64,000 nucleotides of DNA from Woeseiaceae bacterium (lineage in GTDB: Bacteria; Pseudomonadota; Gammaproteobacteria; Steroidobacterales; Woeseiaceae), in NCBI GenBank assembly GCA_028289545.1, contig JANQPG010000061.1, positions 62,001 through 126,000 on the forward strand, written 5' to 3'. This document shows, piece by piece, positions 25,545 to 34,013 of the stretch. Position 1 is the first letter of the stretch. Every line of letters begins with the position of its first letter. The position numbers were made by a program, and so were the translations under genes. The notes beneath the pieces are model-generated. The model ran no database searches and was not told the origin of the DNA. It saw only the letters and a program-made list of their open reading frames with translations.

Positions 25545-26342
25545 TTAGTAGTTTCCTCTTTTTTCCGGGTCGAGTTGTTTGATTTGCTGCTTGGTTTCCG
25601 CGTACCGCTTGAGCAGTTCTCTTGACGAGTCCCACCCTTGCGCACGAGCGGTGGCGATCGCGCCCTTAAACAAGTAGTCGACCGCGCTTGCGGTGATACC
25701 GCTGACGAAGCCCGGCTTCTTGTTCCTCGACGACAAGTGCACTTTCCCTTCTTTCTGCGCTGAGACATTCGTGAGCATGCTTAGCGCTGCACTGTGCGCA
25801 TTTCCTGACAGCATTTGGTGATCGAGCATATCGTTAAGCCTGCCAATACTCCTGGCAATATCCAACCCTTCTGACGGAAATCGCTTGAGCTTAGTGACTT
25901 CGAGCGCTGTTCGTGCTTTCTCGAACGCTTGACGTTGTTTGATAACGGACTCTCGAAGGATCTGGGCATCGACCCCTATTTGCTCAGCTATTGTGGCCAG
26001 GTCCTCAAGATTGTGAATGTGTTTGTTCGCTAATCCAAATAGCAGAGCATTGCGCTGTTCGGGATTCTGGTCCATATAGATCAGTCGCTGAACATCCCAC
26101 ATCAAGGAACGCAGAACGATAGATGCTTCGTCCAGCAATCCATTCGATGCCAGATTGTGTATTGCTTCGCACTTGCTGACTGACTGCCACATCATTTTCA
26201 CAGCAATGAATTCGATGGCTGCCGGTACACGATACTCTTTCGGCGTTAGGTCATGCACTGCGTCGATGGCTTGTCGCAGCAGGTCCAGAGCTCTTGCCAC
26301 AACGGCGTCATTCGTCTGTTGTTCCCCAGCTTCTGTCATCAA
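25545..26342 (-). CDS. DUF5677-like protein, compositionally foreign
   Basis: A 265-residue, mostly helical soluble protein resembling the DUF5677 family, which occurs sporadically and is of unknown function. Visible features are the segments AIEFIAVKMMWQSVSKCEAIHNLASNGLLDEASIVLRSL (about 42-80) and WDVQRLIYMDQNPEQRNALLFGLANKHIH, typical of the family. The base composition here is clearly lower in GC than the neighbours, and codon use differs, both pointing to recent acquisition. It lies on the opposite strand between deoB and a GNAT gene with no obvious operon partner. Such stand-alone genes sometimes belong to defence islands, but no such partners are visible. Confidence 0.7.
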   Translation of the reverse strand: MMTEAGEQQTNDAVVARALDLLRQAIDAVHDLTPKEYRVPAAIEFIAVKMMWQSVSKCEAIHNLASNGLLDEASIVLRSLMWDVQRLIYMDQNPEQRNALLFGLANKHIHNLEDLATIAEQIGVDAQILRESVIKQRQAFEKARTALEVTKLKRFPSEGLDIARSIGRLNDMLDHQMLSGNAHSAALSMLTNVSAQKEGKVHLSSRNKKPGFVSGITASAVDYLFKGAIATARAQGWDSSRELLKRYAETKQQIKQLDPEKRGNY

Positions 26343-26422
26343 ACCACCCCGAGTTTCCGCTCACTCATCTTTTCGGCGCCTTTCGATACGACAGCGGGTA
26401 TCAAGCAATCCTCGACTAACGA

Positions 26423-26956
26423 TCAGCGAAAATCGACGGCGTAGAGCCTAACATCCTGAAGCACCCCCGGGGCCTGGTTGGGGAATTCGGCACACGCTTT
26501 GGCAATACCGTCGTCGCGGAATCCGGCTTTCTCGAGCACCCGCGCCGAGGCCCTGTGGCCGGGGTGCACACCTGCGTACAGCCGTTTGATCCCCAGTTCG
26601 GCCGCGAGGGTTTTCATACCCAGAACGGCTTCCGTGGCGTAACCGCAACCCCACGCATCCGGGGCAAGTACGTAGCCCGTCGATGCGCGGCTTTTCGACT
26701 CGAAGGCGAGGCCCGTGCTGCCGATCAGCTCGTCATGCCGGTAAATCAGGAACGGCCCGGCGGGCCACATCCGCCATTCGGCGTCGGCAAACGCGAGGAA
26801 CTGCCGCGTGTCGTCCAGCGTGCGATGAACGGGCCAGGCGAGGAACTCGCCCACGCGCTCGTCACCGGCGTAGCGATTGAATATGGCTTCGGCATCACTG
26901 GCGGCCGGGCGCCTCAAGTTGAGCCGCTCGGTATCGACGCGGTCCGGTGCTTTCAC
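26423..26956 (-). CDS. GNAT-family N-acetyltransferase (RimJ/RimL-like)
   Basis: A 177-residue cytoplasmic acetyltransferase. The N-terminal VDTERLNLRRPAASDAEAIFN and the acetyl-CoA-binding region GYVLAPDAWGCGYATEAV (about 92-109) are characteristic of the RimJ/RimL branch of GNAT enzymes, which acetylate protein N-termini or small amines. The start is GTG at 26956, overlapping the stop of the upstream thioesterase gene by 4 bases (GTGA), so it is translated as part of a three-gene minus-strand unit. The substrate is not predictable. Confidence 0.88.
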   Translation of the reverse strand: MKAPDRVDTERLNLRRPAASDAEAIFNRYAGDERVGEFLAWPVHRTLDDTRQFLAFADAEWRMWPAGPFLIYRHDELIGSTGLAFESKSRASTGYVLAPDAWGCGYATEAVLGMKTLAAELGIKRLYAGVHPGHRASARVLEKAGFRDDGIAKACAEFPNQAPGVLQDVRLYAVDFR

Positions 26957-27420
26957 CCGCCGGCGCGCCAGCTATCCGGTACGCGCACGGCGATCACCTC
27001 CGCCGTGGCTGTCACCGTGCCGCCGCTTTCTAGAGTCGTGTGGACAACCGCCTTGCGCTCGCCGCTCTCGACGATCTTTGCGCGTAGCGTCACGGGTTGG
27101 TCGATTGGCGTGGGCTCGCGGTAGCTCACCGAAAGTTTGCCGGTCACACACCAGATTTCCTCACCCTCACCGGGCTCGCGGCCTTCTTTGGCATAGAAAT
27201 GCGCCAGGGCCGTGCCGACCGAATGGCAGTCGATGATGCTCGCGATCGTGCCGCCGTAGAGGAATTGTGTTGGGCCCGCGCACTGTTCCGGTCGCGGCAT
27301 GTATTCACAGACGGCCGACTCGCCGTCCCAGTGGCTTTTGATTTGCAGCCCGTGAGGGTTGTCTTTGCCGCAGCCGTAGCAGTAATTGCCGACGAGGCGG
27401 TCCTGGATGACGAGACTCAC
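26953..27420 (-). CDS. Hotdog-fold thioesterase (PaaI-like)
   Basis: A 155-residue hotdog-fold protein. I set the start at GTG 27420, which overlaps the stop of the upstream gene (GTGA) and begins just before the family motif DRLVGNYCYGCGKDNPHGL; the longer frame to 27504 lies within the upstream gene. The core has QFLYGGTIASIIDCHSVGTA (about 70-89), where the HGG of many PaaI proteins is YGG, and the C-terminal strands typical of hydrolysis of small acyl-CoA substrates. It overlaps the GNAT gene downstream. The physiological substrate is unknown. Confidence 0.82.
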   Translation of the reverse strand: MSLVIQDRLVGNYCYGCGKDNPHGLQIKSHWDGESAVCEYMPRPEQCAGPTQFLYGGTIASIIDCHSVGTALAHFYAKEGREPGEGEEIWCVTGKLSVSYREPTPIDQPVTLRAKIVESGERKAVVHTTLESGGTVTATAEVIAVRVPDSWRAGG

Positions 27421-27827
27421 TGCTCGGCTCTCCTCACCGGCGCGAGCCGGCCACCCAGGTACGCGAACAAGGGTATGCCGATGACGGCGAGGATCGAAAA
27501 CCACAGCGGATGCGGGATCTGGGCGAGGTTCGCAATGGTGCCGGCGAGCACCAGTCCGCCGATCACACCCGTATAGATCAGCGTGCGGAAGCCGGCAATC
27601 CAGCCGGCCACGAACGTGCCGACAAACGAACCGGCGTAGTAGGCGATGAGAACGAACAGCAACGCCATGAGCGGCAGGCCGGCCGTGAATTCGCGGAAGG
27701 CTTCGATGTCATGCACGTCGAGATCGGGGGGAGGCGGGTAGACGACATGGCCCAGGCGCTGGGTCAACGCAATGACGGCAAGCGCTGCCACGAGACCGGC
27801 GAGCCCGGCGAGAATTTTTGTGAGCAT
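27417..27827 (-). CDS. Small membrane protein, unknown function
   Basis: A 136-residue protein with about four hydrophobic segments (residues 3-22, 48-72, 80-100 and 107-127), so an inner-membrane protein. The loop between the first two helices is proline-rich (RLGHVVYPPPPDLDV). It resembles small four-helix membrane proteins annotated as hypothetical. It is the first gene of the three-gene minus-strand unit with the thioesterase and GNAT genes, overlapping the thioesterase start by 4 bases. Confidence 0.7.
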   Translation of the reverse strand: MLTKILAGLAGLVAALAVIALTQRLGHVVYPPPPDLDVHDIEAFREFTAGLPLMALLFVLIAYYAGSFVGTFVAGWIAGFRTLIYTGVIGGLVLAGTIANLAQIPHPLWFSILAVIGIPLFAYLGGRLAPVRRAEQ

Positions 27828-27857
27828 AAGTAAAGACTCCGCCGGTCTTCCGGACCG

Positions 27858-29291
27858 CTAGCGATTGCGCTCCTCGAGTTCGATCCCGATCGAGCGCGCC
27901 AGTGCGTTGGCCTCGCTGCGGACGCGCTCCGTATCGATCGTCAGGAGCGTCTGATCGCGCATCAGTATCTGTCCGTCGACGATGACGGCATCGACGTCCT
28001 GTTCGTCGCTGACGTAGACGAGATGCGATACGACGTCGTAGGTGGGTACGTGATGCACGTCCTCGAACAGGACCTGGATCAGATCCGCGCGTTTGCCGGG
28101 TTCGAGCGAACCCGTGATGTCGCCGAGGCCAATGGCTTCCGCGCCGCCGCTCGTCGCCATACGCAGCACAGTAGTGGCCGGCAGTACTTCGGGGTCCATG
28201 CGGTCGACTTTCTGCAGAAACGCGGCGAGGCGCATTTCCTCCCACATGTCGAGATCGTTGTTGCTGGCGGCACCGTCCGTGCCCAGTCCCATCCTCACAC
28301 CGGCATCCAGCATCGCCGTTACGGGCGATATACCGGAGGCGATCTTCATGTTCGAGGTCGGGTTGTGGATCACGCCGACTTTGCGCTCCGCGAGAATCGG
28401 TATCTCGGTCTCCGTGGGCCAGACGACGTGCGCGGCAATGACGGGCACGTCGAAAAATCCGAGCTCGTCGAGCATTTCGATGCTGGTCTTGCCGTAGTTG
28501 TCTTTCGAGTACTGAAGTTCAAACGGCGATTCCGACAGATGAATGCTGATGGGCACGCCCAGCGCCAGCGCCGTGTCGCGCGTGGCTCGCAACTGCTCCG
28601 CGTCCAGCGTGTAGTTCGCATGCGGACCAAAAATCGGCCGTATGCGCGGGTGCCTGTCTTTCCAGCGCTCGATGAAGCCGCTGCCTTTGATCAGCGAATC
28701 GTCTGCGCCTTCCGCGTCCGGGCTGCGTTGGCCAATGACCGTTGCCGAGATCATGGCGCGCATCCCGCAGGACTCGACGACTTCCGCAATCGTGTCGGGG
28801 TAGTAGTACATGTCGACAAACGTCGTCGTGCCGCCGCGGATCATTTCCCAGCACGCCAGTTCAGTGCCTATGCGCACAAATTCCGGATCGACGAACCGCA
28901 CTTCGGCGGGGAAGATGTAGTTCTGCAACCAGGTCATTAGCGCCAGGTCGTCAGCGACGCCGCGCAACAGCGTCATGGCTGCGTGCGAGTGGCCGTTGAC
29001 AAGTCCCGGCATGACCACGCGGCCGTCGCCGCTGAGCGTGTCGTTTGCGCGGTAGGCGGCGTCGATGTCGGCGGCGCTGCCGACGGCGAGAATCACGCCC
29101 TCGTCGATGGCGACGGCGCCGTTCTCGAAGATGTTCATGGCGCTGTCCATCGTCACAACGGTATCGCCGTAGACGATCAGGTCGACGTTGCCTTCTGCGC
29201 TGTCCTCGCCGTTGTCGGGAGCGCTGCATCCCGAGAGCGTAAGGCAGGCCAGCGTAAGTCCCAGCGTGAGTCCCAGAGTGATCTTGTTCAT
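27858..29291 (-). CDS. Amidohydrolase lipoprotein (MTA/SAH deaminase-like)
   Basis: A 477-residue member of the TRZ/ATZ amidohydrolase family, closest in pattern to 5'-methylthioadenosine/S-adenosylhomocysteine deaminases. Metal ligands can be seen in VNGHSHAAM, in a histidine pair later (ISIHLSES, IAAHVVW) and in LGTDGAASNNDLDMW. Unlike the usual cytosolic enzymes it begins with a lipoprotein signal (TLACLTLSGC, Cys at about 22), so it should act in the periplasm or at the outer membrane. Its position next to nucleoside genes fits deamination of an adenine nucleoside before import. The exact substrate is uncertain; related enzymes deaminate adenosine, MTA, SAH, cytosine or triazines. Confidence 0.83.
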   Translation of the reverse strand: MNKITLGLTLGLTLACLTLSGCSAPDNGEDSAEGNVDLIVYGDTVVTMDSAMNIFENGAVAIDEGVILAVGSAADIDAAYRANDTLSGDGRVVMPGLVNGHSHAAMTLLRGVADDLALMTWLQNYIFPAEVRFVDPEFVRIGTELACWEMIRGGTTTFVDMYYYPDTIAEVVESCGMRAMISATVIGQRSPDAEGADDSLIKGSGFIERWKDRHPRIRPIFGPHANYTLDAEQLRATRDTALALGVPISIHLSESPFELQYSKDNYGKTSIEMLDELGFFDVPVIAAHVVWPTETEIPILAERKVGVIHNPTSNMKIASGISPVTAMLDAGVRMGLGTDGAASNNDLDMWEEMRLAAFLQKVDRMDPEVLPATTVLRMATSGGAEAIGLGDITGSLEPGKRADLIQVLFEDVHHVPTYDVVSHLVYVSDEQDVDAVIVDGQILMRDQTLLTIDTERVRSEANALARSIGIELEERNR

Positions 29292-29429
29292 GCGCCTCCC
29301 TATACGCTATACGCCGGCCAAATTGCCGGCGCGTAGTGTATCACTGGCCTCTACCCGGTCGCGGCCGCGGCCCGCGAGGGCGGGCCGAAGTTTGCGGTTG
29401 GCGGGCTTCACATCTACAGTTCCTTAACG

Positions 29430-30344
29430 ATGGACGGGGATTCGACAACAACGCTGCCGGTTTGGCCGGCACCCGAGGGCGGCAGGCTCAGCGCCCAAAT
29501 GCTCGAGGACTATCAGCGCACCGGCGTGCTGGTTCTCGAGGATTTTGTCGCGCCGGCTGCGTGTGACGCGCTTCGACGCCGCGCCGCCGAGCTCGTCGAC
29601 GGCTTCGATCCGGGAAGCGCGCAGAGCGTGTTTTCGACGACCGAGCAAACTCAGCACGACGACCGCTATTTCATCGAGTCCGGCGACAAGATTCGCTATT
29701 TCTTCGAGCGCGATGCCTGGAACGACAACGGCGAACTGCAAGCACCGACGATCGATTGCCTGAACAAGATCGGTCACGCCATGCACGATCTCGATCCCGA
29801 GTTTGACGCCTTTTCGCGGACGCCGGAGCTTCGCGAGCTCGTGAACGGGCTGGGTATTCGCGATCCCGGCATCATCCAGTCGATGTACATCTTCAAACCG
29901 CCGCGTATTGGCGGCGAAGTCGTCTGCCATCAGGATTCGACGTACCTGTACACCGAACCCGAATCCTGTATTGGCTTCTGGTTTGCGCTCGAAGACGCCA
30001 CGCTTCAGAACGGCTGCATGTACTTTATCCCCGGTGTCCATCACGAACCGCTGCGCGAGCGCAACCGCCGCAATGCGGAAGGCACGAGAACGCAGAACGA
30101 AACCCTCGATCCCGCTCCGTTGCCCGAGCACCTGAAAGTGCCCGCGCCGGTTCCCAAGGGTTCACTCGTCGTGTTTTCGGGTCGGACGCCGCACCTGAGC
30201 GGACCCAACCTGTCCGAGCGCTCGCGGCATGCCTACACGGTGCATGTCATCGACCGAAGCTGCCACTATCCGGCGGACAACTGGCTGCAGCGCGGCCCGG
30301 ATTTGCCGCTCAGGGGTTTCGACCACAGGGTTAACAGGCCCTAG
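29430..30344 (+). CDS. Phytanoyl-CoA dioxygenase-family protein
   Basis: A 304-residue predicted Fe(II)/2-oxoglutarate oxygenase. The iron-binding HxD lies in VVCHQDSTYLYTEP (about 169-171) and the distal histidine in SGRTPHLSGPN (about 252), followed by the arginine of SERSRHAYTVH that usually binds 2-oxoglutarate. The family hydroxylates varied small molecules. The gene stops 2 bases before the deoA start codon on the same strand, so it is co-transcribed with thymidine phosphorylase. That suggests a role on nucleosides, sugars or a related ligand, but this cannot be proven from sequence. Confidence 0.85.
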   Translation: MDGDSTTTLPVWPAPEGGRLSAQMLEDYQRTGVLVLEDFVAPAACDALRRRAAELVDGFDPGSAQSVFSTTEQTQHDDRYFIESGDKIRYFFERDAWNDNGELQAPTIDCLNKIGHAMHDLDPEFDAFSRTPELRELVNGLGIRDPGIIQSMYIFKPPRIGGEVVCHQDSTYLYTEPESCIGFWFALEDATLQNGCMYFIPGVHHEPLRERNRRNAEGTRTQNETLDPAPLPEHLKVPAPVPKGSLVVFSGRTPHLSGPNLSERSRHAYTVHVIDRSCHYPADNWLQRGPDLPLRGFDHRVNRP

Positions 30345-30346
30345 CC

Positions 30347-31660
30347 GTGCTGGTGACGGATCTCATCCGCGCCAAGCGCGACGGCGGCGCGCTTAGCGCG
30401 GAACAGATCGACTTCCTGGTCGCGGGTCTTGCGGATTCCAGCATTCCCGCGGAACAGGTGTCGGCGCTGGCCATGGCGATCTTTTTCAATTCGATGAGTT
30501 TCGAGGAGGCTGGCCGGCTGACCCTGGCGATGGCAAATTCGGGAACCGTGCTCGACTGGTCGGATTCGGATCTCGACGGTCCCGTCGTCGACAAACACTC
30601 GACGGGCGGCGTCGGCGACAAGGTGTCTTTCCTGCTGGCGCCGATTGTGGCCGCCTGCGGCGGCTACGTGCCGATGATCTCCGGTCGTGGGCTCGGACAC
30701 ACCGGGGGCACGACGGACAAGGTGGAGTCGATTCCCGGCTATGAGTCCACCCCCGATTTTGCGACGTTTCGCCGCGTGGTGAAGGAGGTCGGCTGTGCGG
30801 TTATAGGCCAGACGAGCGATCTGGCCCCCGCGGACAGACGCTTTTACGCCGTTCGCGACGTGACGGGCACCGTGGAGTCGATTCCGCTGATCACGGCTTC
30901 GATCCTGTCGAAGAAGATCGCCGCAGGTTTGGGCAGTCTGGTCATGGACGTCAAAGTCGGCAGCGGCGCGTTCATGGAAACCGAGGCGAAGGCGCGGGCG
31001 CTCGCGAGCAGCATTATCCAGACGGCCGCACAGGCCGGACTGCCGACGCGCGCACTGCTGACCGACATGAACGAGGTGCTCGGCTGCTCGGCGGGCAACG
31101 CGCTCGAGATTGCCGAATGTGTGCGCTATCTTCGCAACGAACGGCGCGAGCGCCGCCTCGATCAGGTGACCCTGGCGCTCAGCGCCGAGATGCTCGTGCT
31201 TTCGGGTGTCGAGACCGAGCGCGCCGCGGCACTCGAGCGCTGCGAAGCCGCCGTGGCGGACGGCCGCGCCGCCGAGCGGTTCGCAAGGATGGTGGCCGAG
31301 ATGGGCGGCCCTGGCGATTTTGTCGAGCGCTTCGATCAGTACTTACCTTCCGCGGCTGTCTTGCGCGGCGTGCATGTCGACGGCTATCTCGAAAGTGTGG
31401 ATACCCGTGCGGTGGGCAACGCCGTGATCGAGCTCGGTGGAGGCCGGCGGGAGGTTGGCCAGGCGCTCGATCTGGCAGTGGGCTTCGATAACTTTGCGGC
31501 CATCGGCGACCGTCTGGATGCACAACGCCCGCTCGCCGTCGTGCACGCCGCCGACGAAAACGCCGCTGAGCGCGCCGAGGCGCAGCTTCGAGCGGCCGTG
31601 ACAACCGCCGGCGAGCCGCCCGGCGCGCGCAAGGTTGTCGTCGATATTCTCACGGAGTAA
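30347..31660 (+). CDS. deoA: Thymidine phosphorylase
   Basis: A 437-residue cytosolic enzyme that splits thymidine and deoxyuridine with phosphate into the base and 2-deoxyribose-1-phosphate. The phosphate-binding signature KHSTGGVGDK (about 85-94) and the SGRGLGHTGGTTDK region (about 112-125) are intact, and the length matches E. coli DeoA (440). The start is GTG, 2 bases after a phytanoyl-CoA-type dioxygenase gene; a second in-frame GTG 6 bases later is possible. Its product feeds DeoB and DeoC, encoded elsewhere in this window. Confidence 0.95.
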   Translation: MLVTDLIRAKRDGGALSAEQIDFLVAGLADSSIPAEQVSALAMAIFFNSMSFEEAGRLTLAMANSGTVLDWSDSDLDGPVVDKHSTGGVGDKVSFLLAPIVAACGGYVPMISGRGLGHTGGTTDKVESIPGYESTPDFATFRRVVKEVGCAVIGQTSDLAPADRRFYAVRDVTGTVESIPLITASILSKKIAAGLGSLVMDVKVGSGAFMETEAKARALASSIIQTAAQAGLPTRALLTDMNEVLGCSAGNALEIAECVRYLRNERRERRLDQVTLALSAEMLVLSGVETERAAALERCEAAVADGRAAERFARMVAEMGGPGDFVERFDQYLPSAAVLRGVHVDGYLESVDTRAVGNAVIELGGGRREVGQALDLAVGFDNFAAIGDRLDAQRPLAVVHAADENAAERAEAQLRAAVTTAGEPPGARKVVVDILTE

Positions 31661-31809
31661 ATGCGCTTTCGGGTATGCTCGGGTTGAAGGCGAGAGCCGA
31701 TGTACGTGCTGCCGGCCAACAAGCAACAACAACTAACAACAGTGCCCTCGAGATGTGCCGGACCTGAGGTCCGCAAGAACCAGGGCCACAAGAACAAGGA
31801 ATCGGGAGC

Positions 31810-33030
31810 ATGTCAGGCAAGCTAATTGGACTCGTCGGGATTGTTGTCATTCTGGCCATTGCCGTACTGATTTCATCCAACCGCAAGGCCATCAATTTGC
31901 GTGTTGTCGGCGCGGCGTTCCTGCTGCAGGTCACGATCGCGGCGCTGGTTCTGTACGTGCCGGCCGGTCAGACCGTGATCGACAAGCTGAGCAACGCCGT
32001 CCTGAGCGTCATCGGTTACTCGCAGGCGGGTATCGACATGGTGTTCGGGCCGCTCGCCGACGTCGACAACATCGGCTTCAGTTTTGCGGTGAACGTGCTG
32101 CCGATCATCATCTTTTTCTCCGCGCTCATGTCCGTGCTCTACCACATTGGCGTCATGCAGTTTGTCGTCAAAGGTATTGGCCGCGCGCTGCGCGCCATCA
32201 TCGGCACCGGCACGATCGAATCGCTGAACGCGGCCGCGAACATGTTTGTCGGTCAGACGGAAGCGCCACTGGTCGTCAGGCCTTACCTCAAAGGGCTGAC
32301 CGAGCCGCAGATGTTTGCCGTCATGACCTCGGGGTTAGCGTCGGTGTCCGGCACCGTCCTGGCGGCCTACGTGCTCATGGGCGCGGAGCTGCAGTATCTG
32401 CTGGCCGCCAGTTTCATGGCCGCGCCGGGCGGGCTCTTGATGGCGAAGATCATCATGCCCGACCCGGTCGACGACGTCGCCAAAAAGGAAGCGCTGACCA
32501 TGGACTCGAGCAAGCACGAGAACGTGATTCTCGCAGCGGCCGTGGGTGCTGGCGACGGGCTGCGCCTGGCCGTGAACATTGGTGCGATGCTGATCGCGTT
32601 TGTCGCCCTCATTGCGCTGGTCAACGGTCTGCTCGGCGTCGTCTCAGGCTGGTTCGGCACTGAGCTAACGCTCGAAATGCTGCTGGGCTGGCTGTTTTCG
32701 CCGCTGATGTTTCTGCTCGGCATACCGTGGGCTGAAGCGCAGGCCGCCGGTGCGCTGTTTGGCGAGAAGCTGATTCTGAACGAGTTTGTCGCCTTCTCGC
32801 ACCTCAACGATTATCTGGCCGGCATGAGTGATCGCACCCGCGCCATCGCCACGTTCTCGCTGTGCGGTTTTGCGAACCTTTCATCGATTGCAATCCTGCT
32901 CGGCGGGCTCGGCGTGCTGGTTCCCGAGAAGCGCGAGCTGATTGCGCGTTTCGGCATCAAAGCCGTGGCGGCGGGATCCCTGTCGAACCTGATGAGTGCA
33001 GCGCTGGCCGGTTTGCTGCTGACCTTCTGA
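31810..33030 (+). CDS. nupC: Concentrative nucleoside transporter, NupC/CNT family (copy 2)
   Basis: A 406-residue inner-membrane nucleoside symporter, paralogous to the copy at 22898. Here the base-binding loop is the canonical [13 protein letters not shown] (148-160), and the later motifs [12 protein letters not shown] and [12 protein letters not shown] keep the ribose-contact residues except that the usual CGFSN-type serine position is Ala. A GGGAGC ribosome-binding site precedes the ATG. The 149-bp leader after deoA contains a CAACAACAACTAACAACA tract (about 31722-31740) and a small GGACCTGAGGTCC hairpin. A nucleoside hydrolase and ribokinase follow on the same strand, so the cluster imports and degrades nucleosides. 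Confidence 0.93.
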   Translation: MSGKLIGLVGIVVILAIAVLISSNRKAINLRVVGAAFLLQVTIAALVLYVPAGQTVIDKLSNAVLSVIGYSQAGIDMVFGPLADVDNIGFSFAVNVLPIIIFFSALMSVLYHIGVMQFVVKGIGRALRAIIGTGTIESLNAAANMFVGQTEAPLVVRPYLKGLTEPQMFAVMTSGLASVSGTVLAAYVLMGAELQYLLAASFMAAPGGLLMAKIIMPDPVDDVAKKEALTMDSSKHENVILAAAVGAGDGLRLAVNIGAMLIAFVALIALVNGLLGVVSGWFGTELTLEMLLGWLFSPLMFLLGIPWAEAQAAGALFGEKLILNEFVAFSHLNDYLAGMSDRTRAIATFSLCGFANLSSIAILLGGLGVLVPEKRELIARFGIKAVAAGSLSNLMSAALAGLLLTF

Positions 33031-33050
33031 GTAGCGGGCGTTCCGAGTCG

Positions 33051-33995
33051 ATGACACGGCGAAAAATCATTATCGACTGTGATCCGGGGCAGGACGACGC
33101 CGTCGCACTGTTTCTTGCGTTCGCCGCGGCCGACGTTTTTGAACTTTTGGGGATTACGACCGTCGCCGGCAACGTGCCGCTGGAACTGACCCAGCGCAAC
33201 GCGAGGATGATGTGCGATATTGCAAAGGTCGATAACGTGCCGGTGTACGCCGGCTGCAACCGGCCGCTCGAACTCGAGCTCGCGACCGCGGAAGCGATAC
33301 ACGGCGATACGGGAATCGACGGTATCGATGTGTTCGAGCCGGCGCTCGAACTGGCCGACGGCCACGCCGTGAGTTTTATCGTCGACACGCTGCTGAAAGC
33401 GGAGCCCGATTCGATCACCCTGGTGCCGACCGGCCCGCTGACCAACATAGCCACGGCGATTCGGCGTGAGCCGCGGATACTACCCGCCGTGCGCGAGATC
33501 GTGCTGATGGGCGGCGCCATGCGCGAGGGTGGCAATCATTCGCCGTCCGCCGAGTTCAATATGCTGGTCGATCCGCACGCCGCCGATACGGTCTTCAACT
33601 GCGGCCGGCCCGTCACTGCGCTGGGACTCGACGTGACTCACCAGGTGCTGTCGACACGCGAGCGCGTTGCGCGCATTGCCGCGCTTGACAACCCGGTCGC
33701 GGCGGCAACAGCCGGCATGCTGAGTTTTTTTCACCGCTACGACAGTAAAAAGTACGGCAGCGAGGGCGCACCGCTGCACGACCCCTGCACGATCGCCTAC
33801 CTGCTGGAACCCAATCTGTTCACCGACAAACTCGTCAACGTCAGCGTGGAGACCGAGTCCCCGTTGACGCGGGGCCACACGGCGGTCGATTTCTGGCGCG
33901 TCACCGGCCGGCCGCACAATACCCGCTGGGTGTACGCCGTGGATGCGGACGGTTTCTTCGAACTGCTGACCGCGCGGCTCGCGCGTTTCGGCTAA
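33051..33995 (+). CDS. Nucleoside hydrolase (inosine/uridine-preferring family)
   Basis: A 314-residue cytosolic hydrolase that releases free base and ribose from nucleosides. The calcium-binding signature DCDPGQDDAVAL (9-20) defines the family, and the later segments VPTGPLTNIATAI and FNMLVDPHAADTVF match it. I start at ATG 33051, 20 bases after nupC; the longer frame overlaps nupC. A ribokinase gene follows 18 bases downstream, which makes sense because the hydrolase yields free ribose. Base specificity (purine or pyrimidine) cannot be told; there is no signal peptide, so the enzyme acts after NupC-mediated import. Confidence 0.93.
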   Translation: MTRRKIIIDCDPGQDDAVALFLAFAAADVFELLGITTVAGNVPLELTQRNARMMCDIAKVDNVPVYAGCNRPLELELATAEAIHGDTGIDGIDVFEPALELADGHAVSFIVDTLLKAEPDSITLVPTGPLTNIATAIRREPRILPAVREIVLMGGAMREGGNHSPSAEFNMLVDPHAADTVFNCGRPVTALGLDVTHQVLSTRERVARIAALDNPVAAATAGMLSFFHRYDSKKYGSEGAPLHDPCTIAYLLEPNLFTDKLVNVSVETESPLTRGHTAVDFWRVTGRPHNTRWVYAVDADGFFELLTARLARFG

Positions 33996-34013
33996 CGGCA
34001 GCGGAGCAAGCCA

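Noticed and set aside
31719..31742. CAACAACAACTAACAACA tract upstream of the second nupC as a functional repeat or CRISPR-like array
   Set aside because: It is a short simple-sequence stretch in a leader, without spaced repeats; it may affect translation but nothing more can be claimed.
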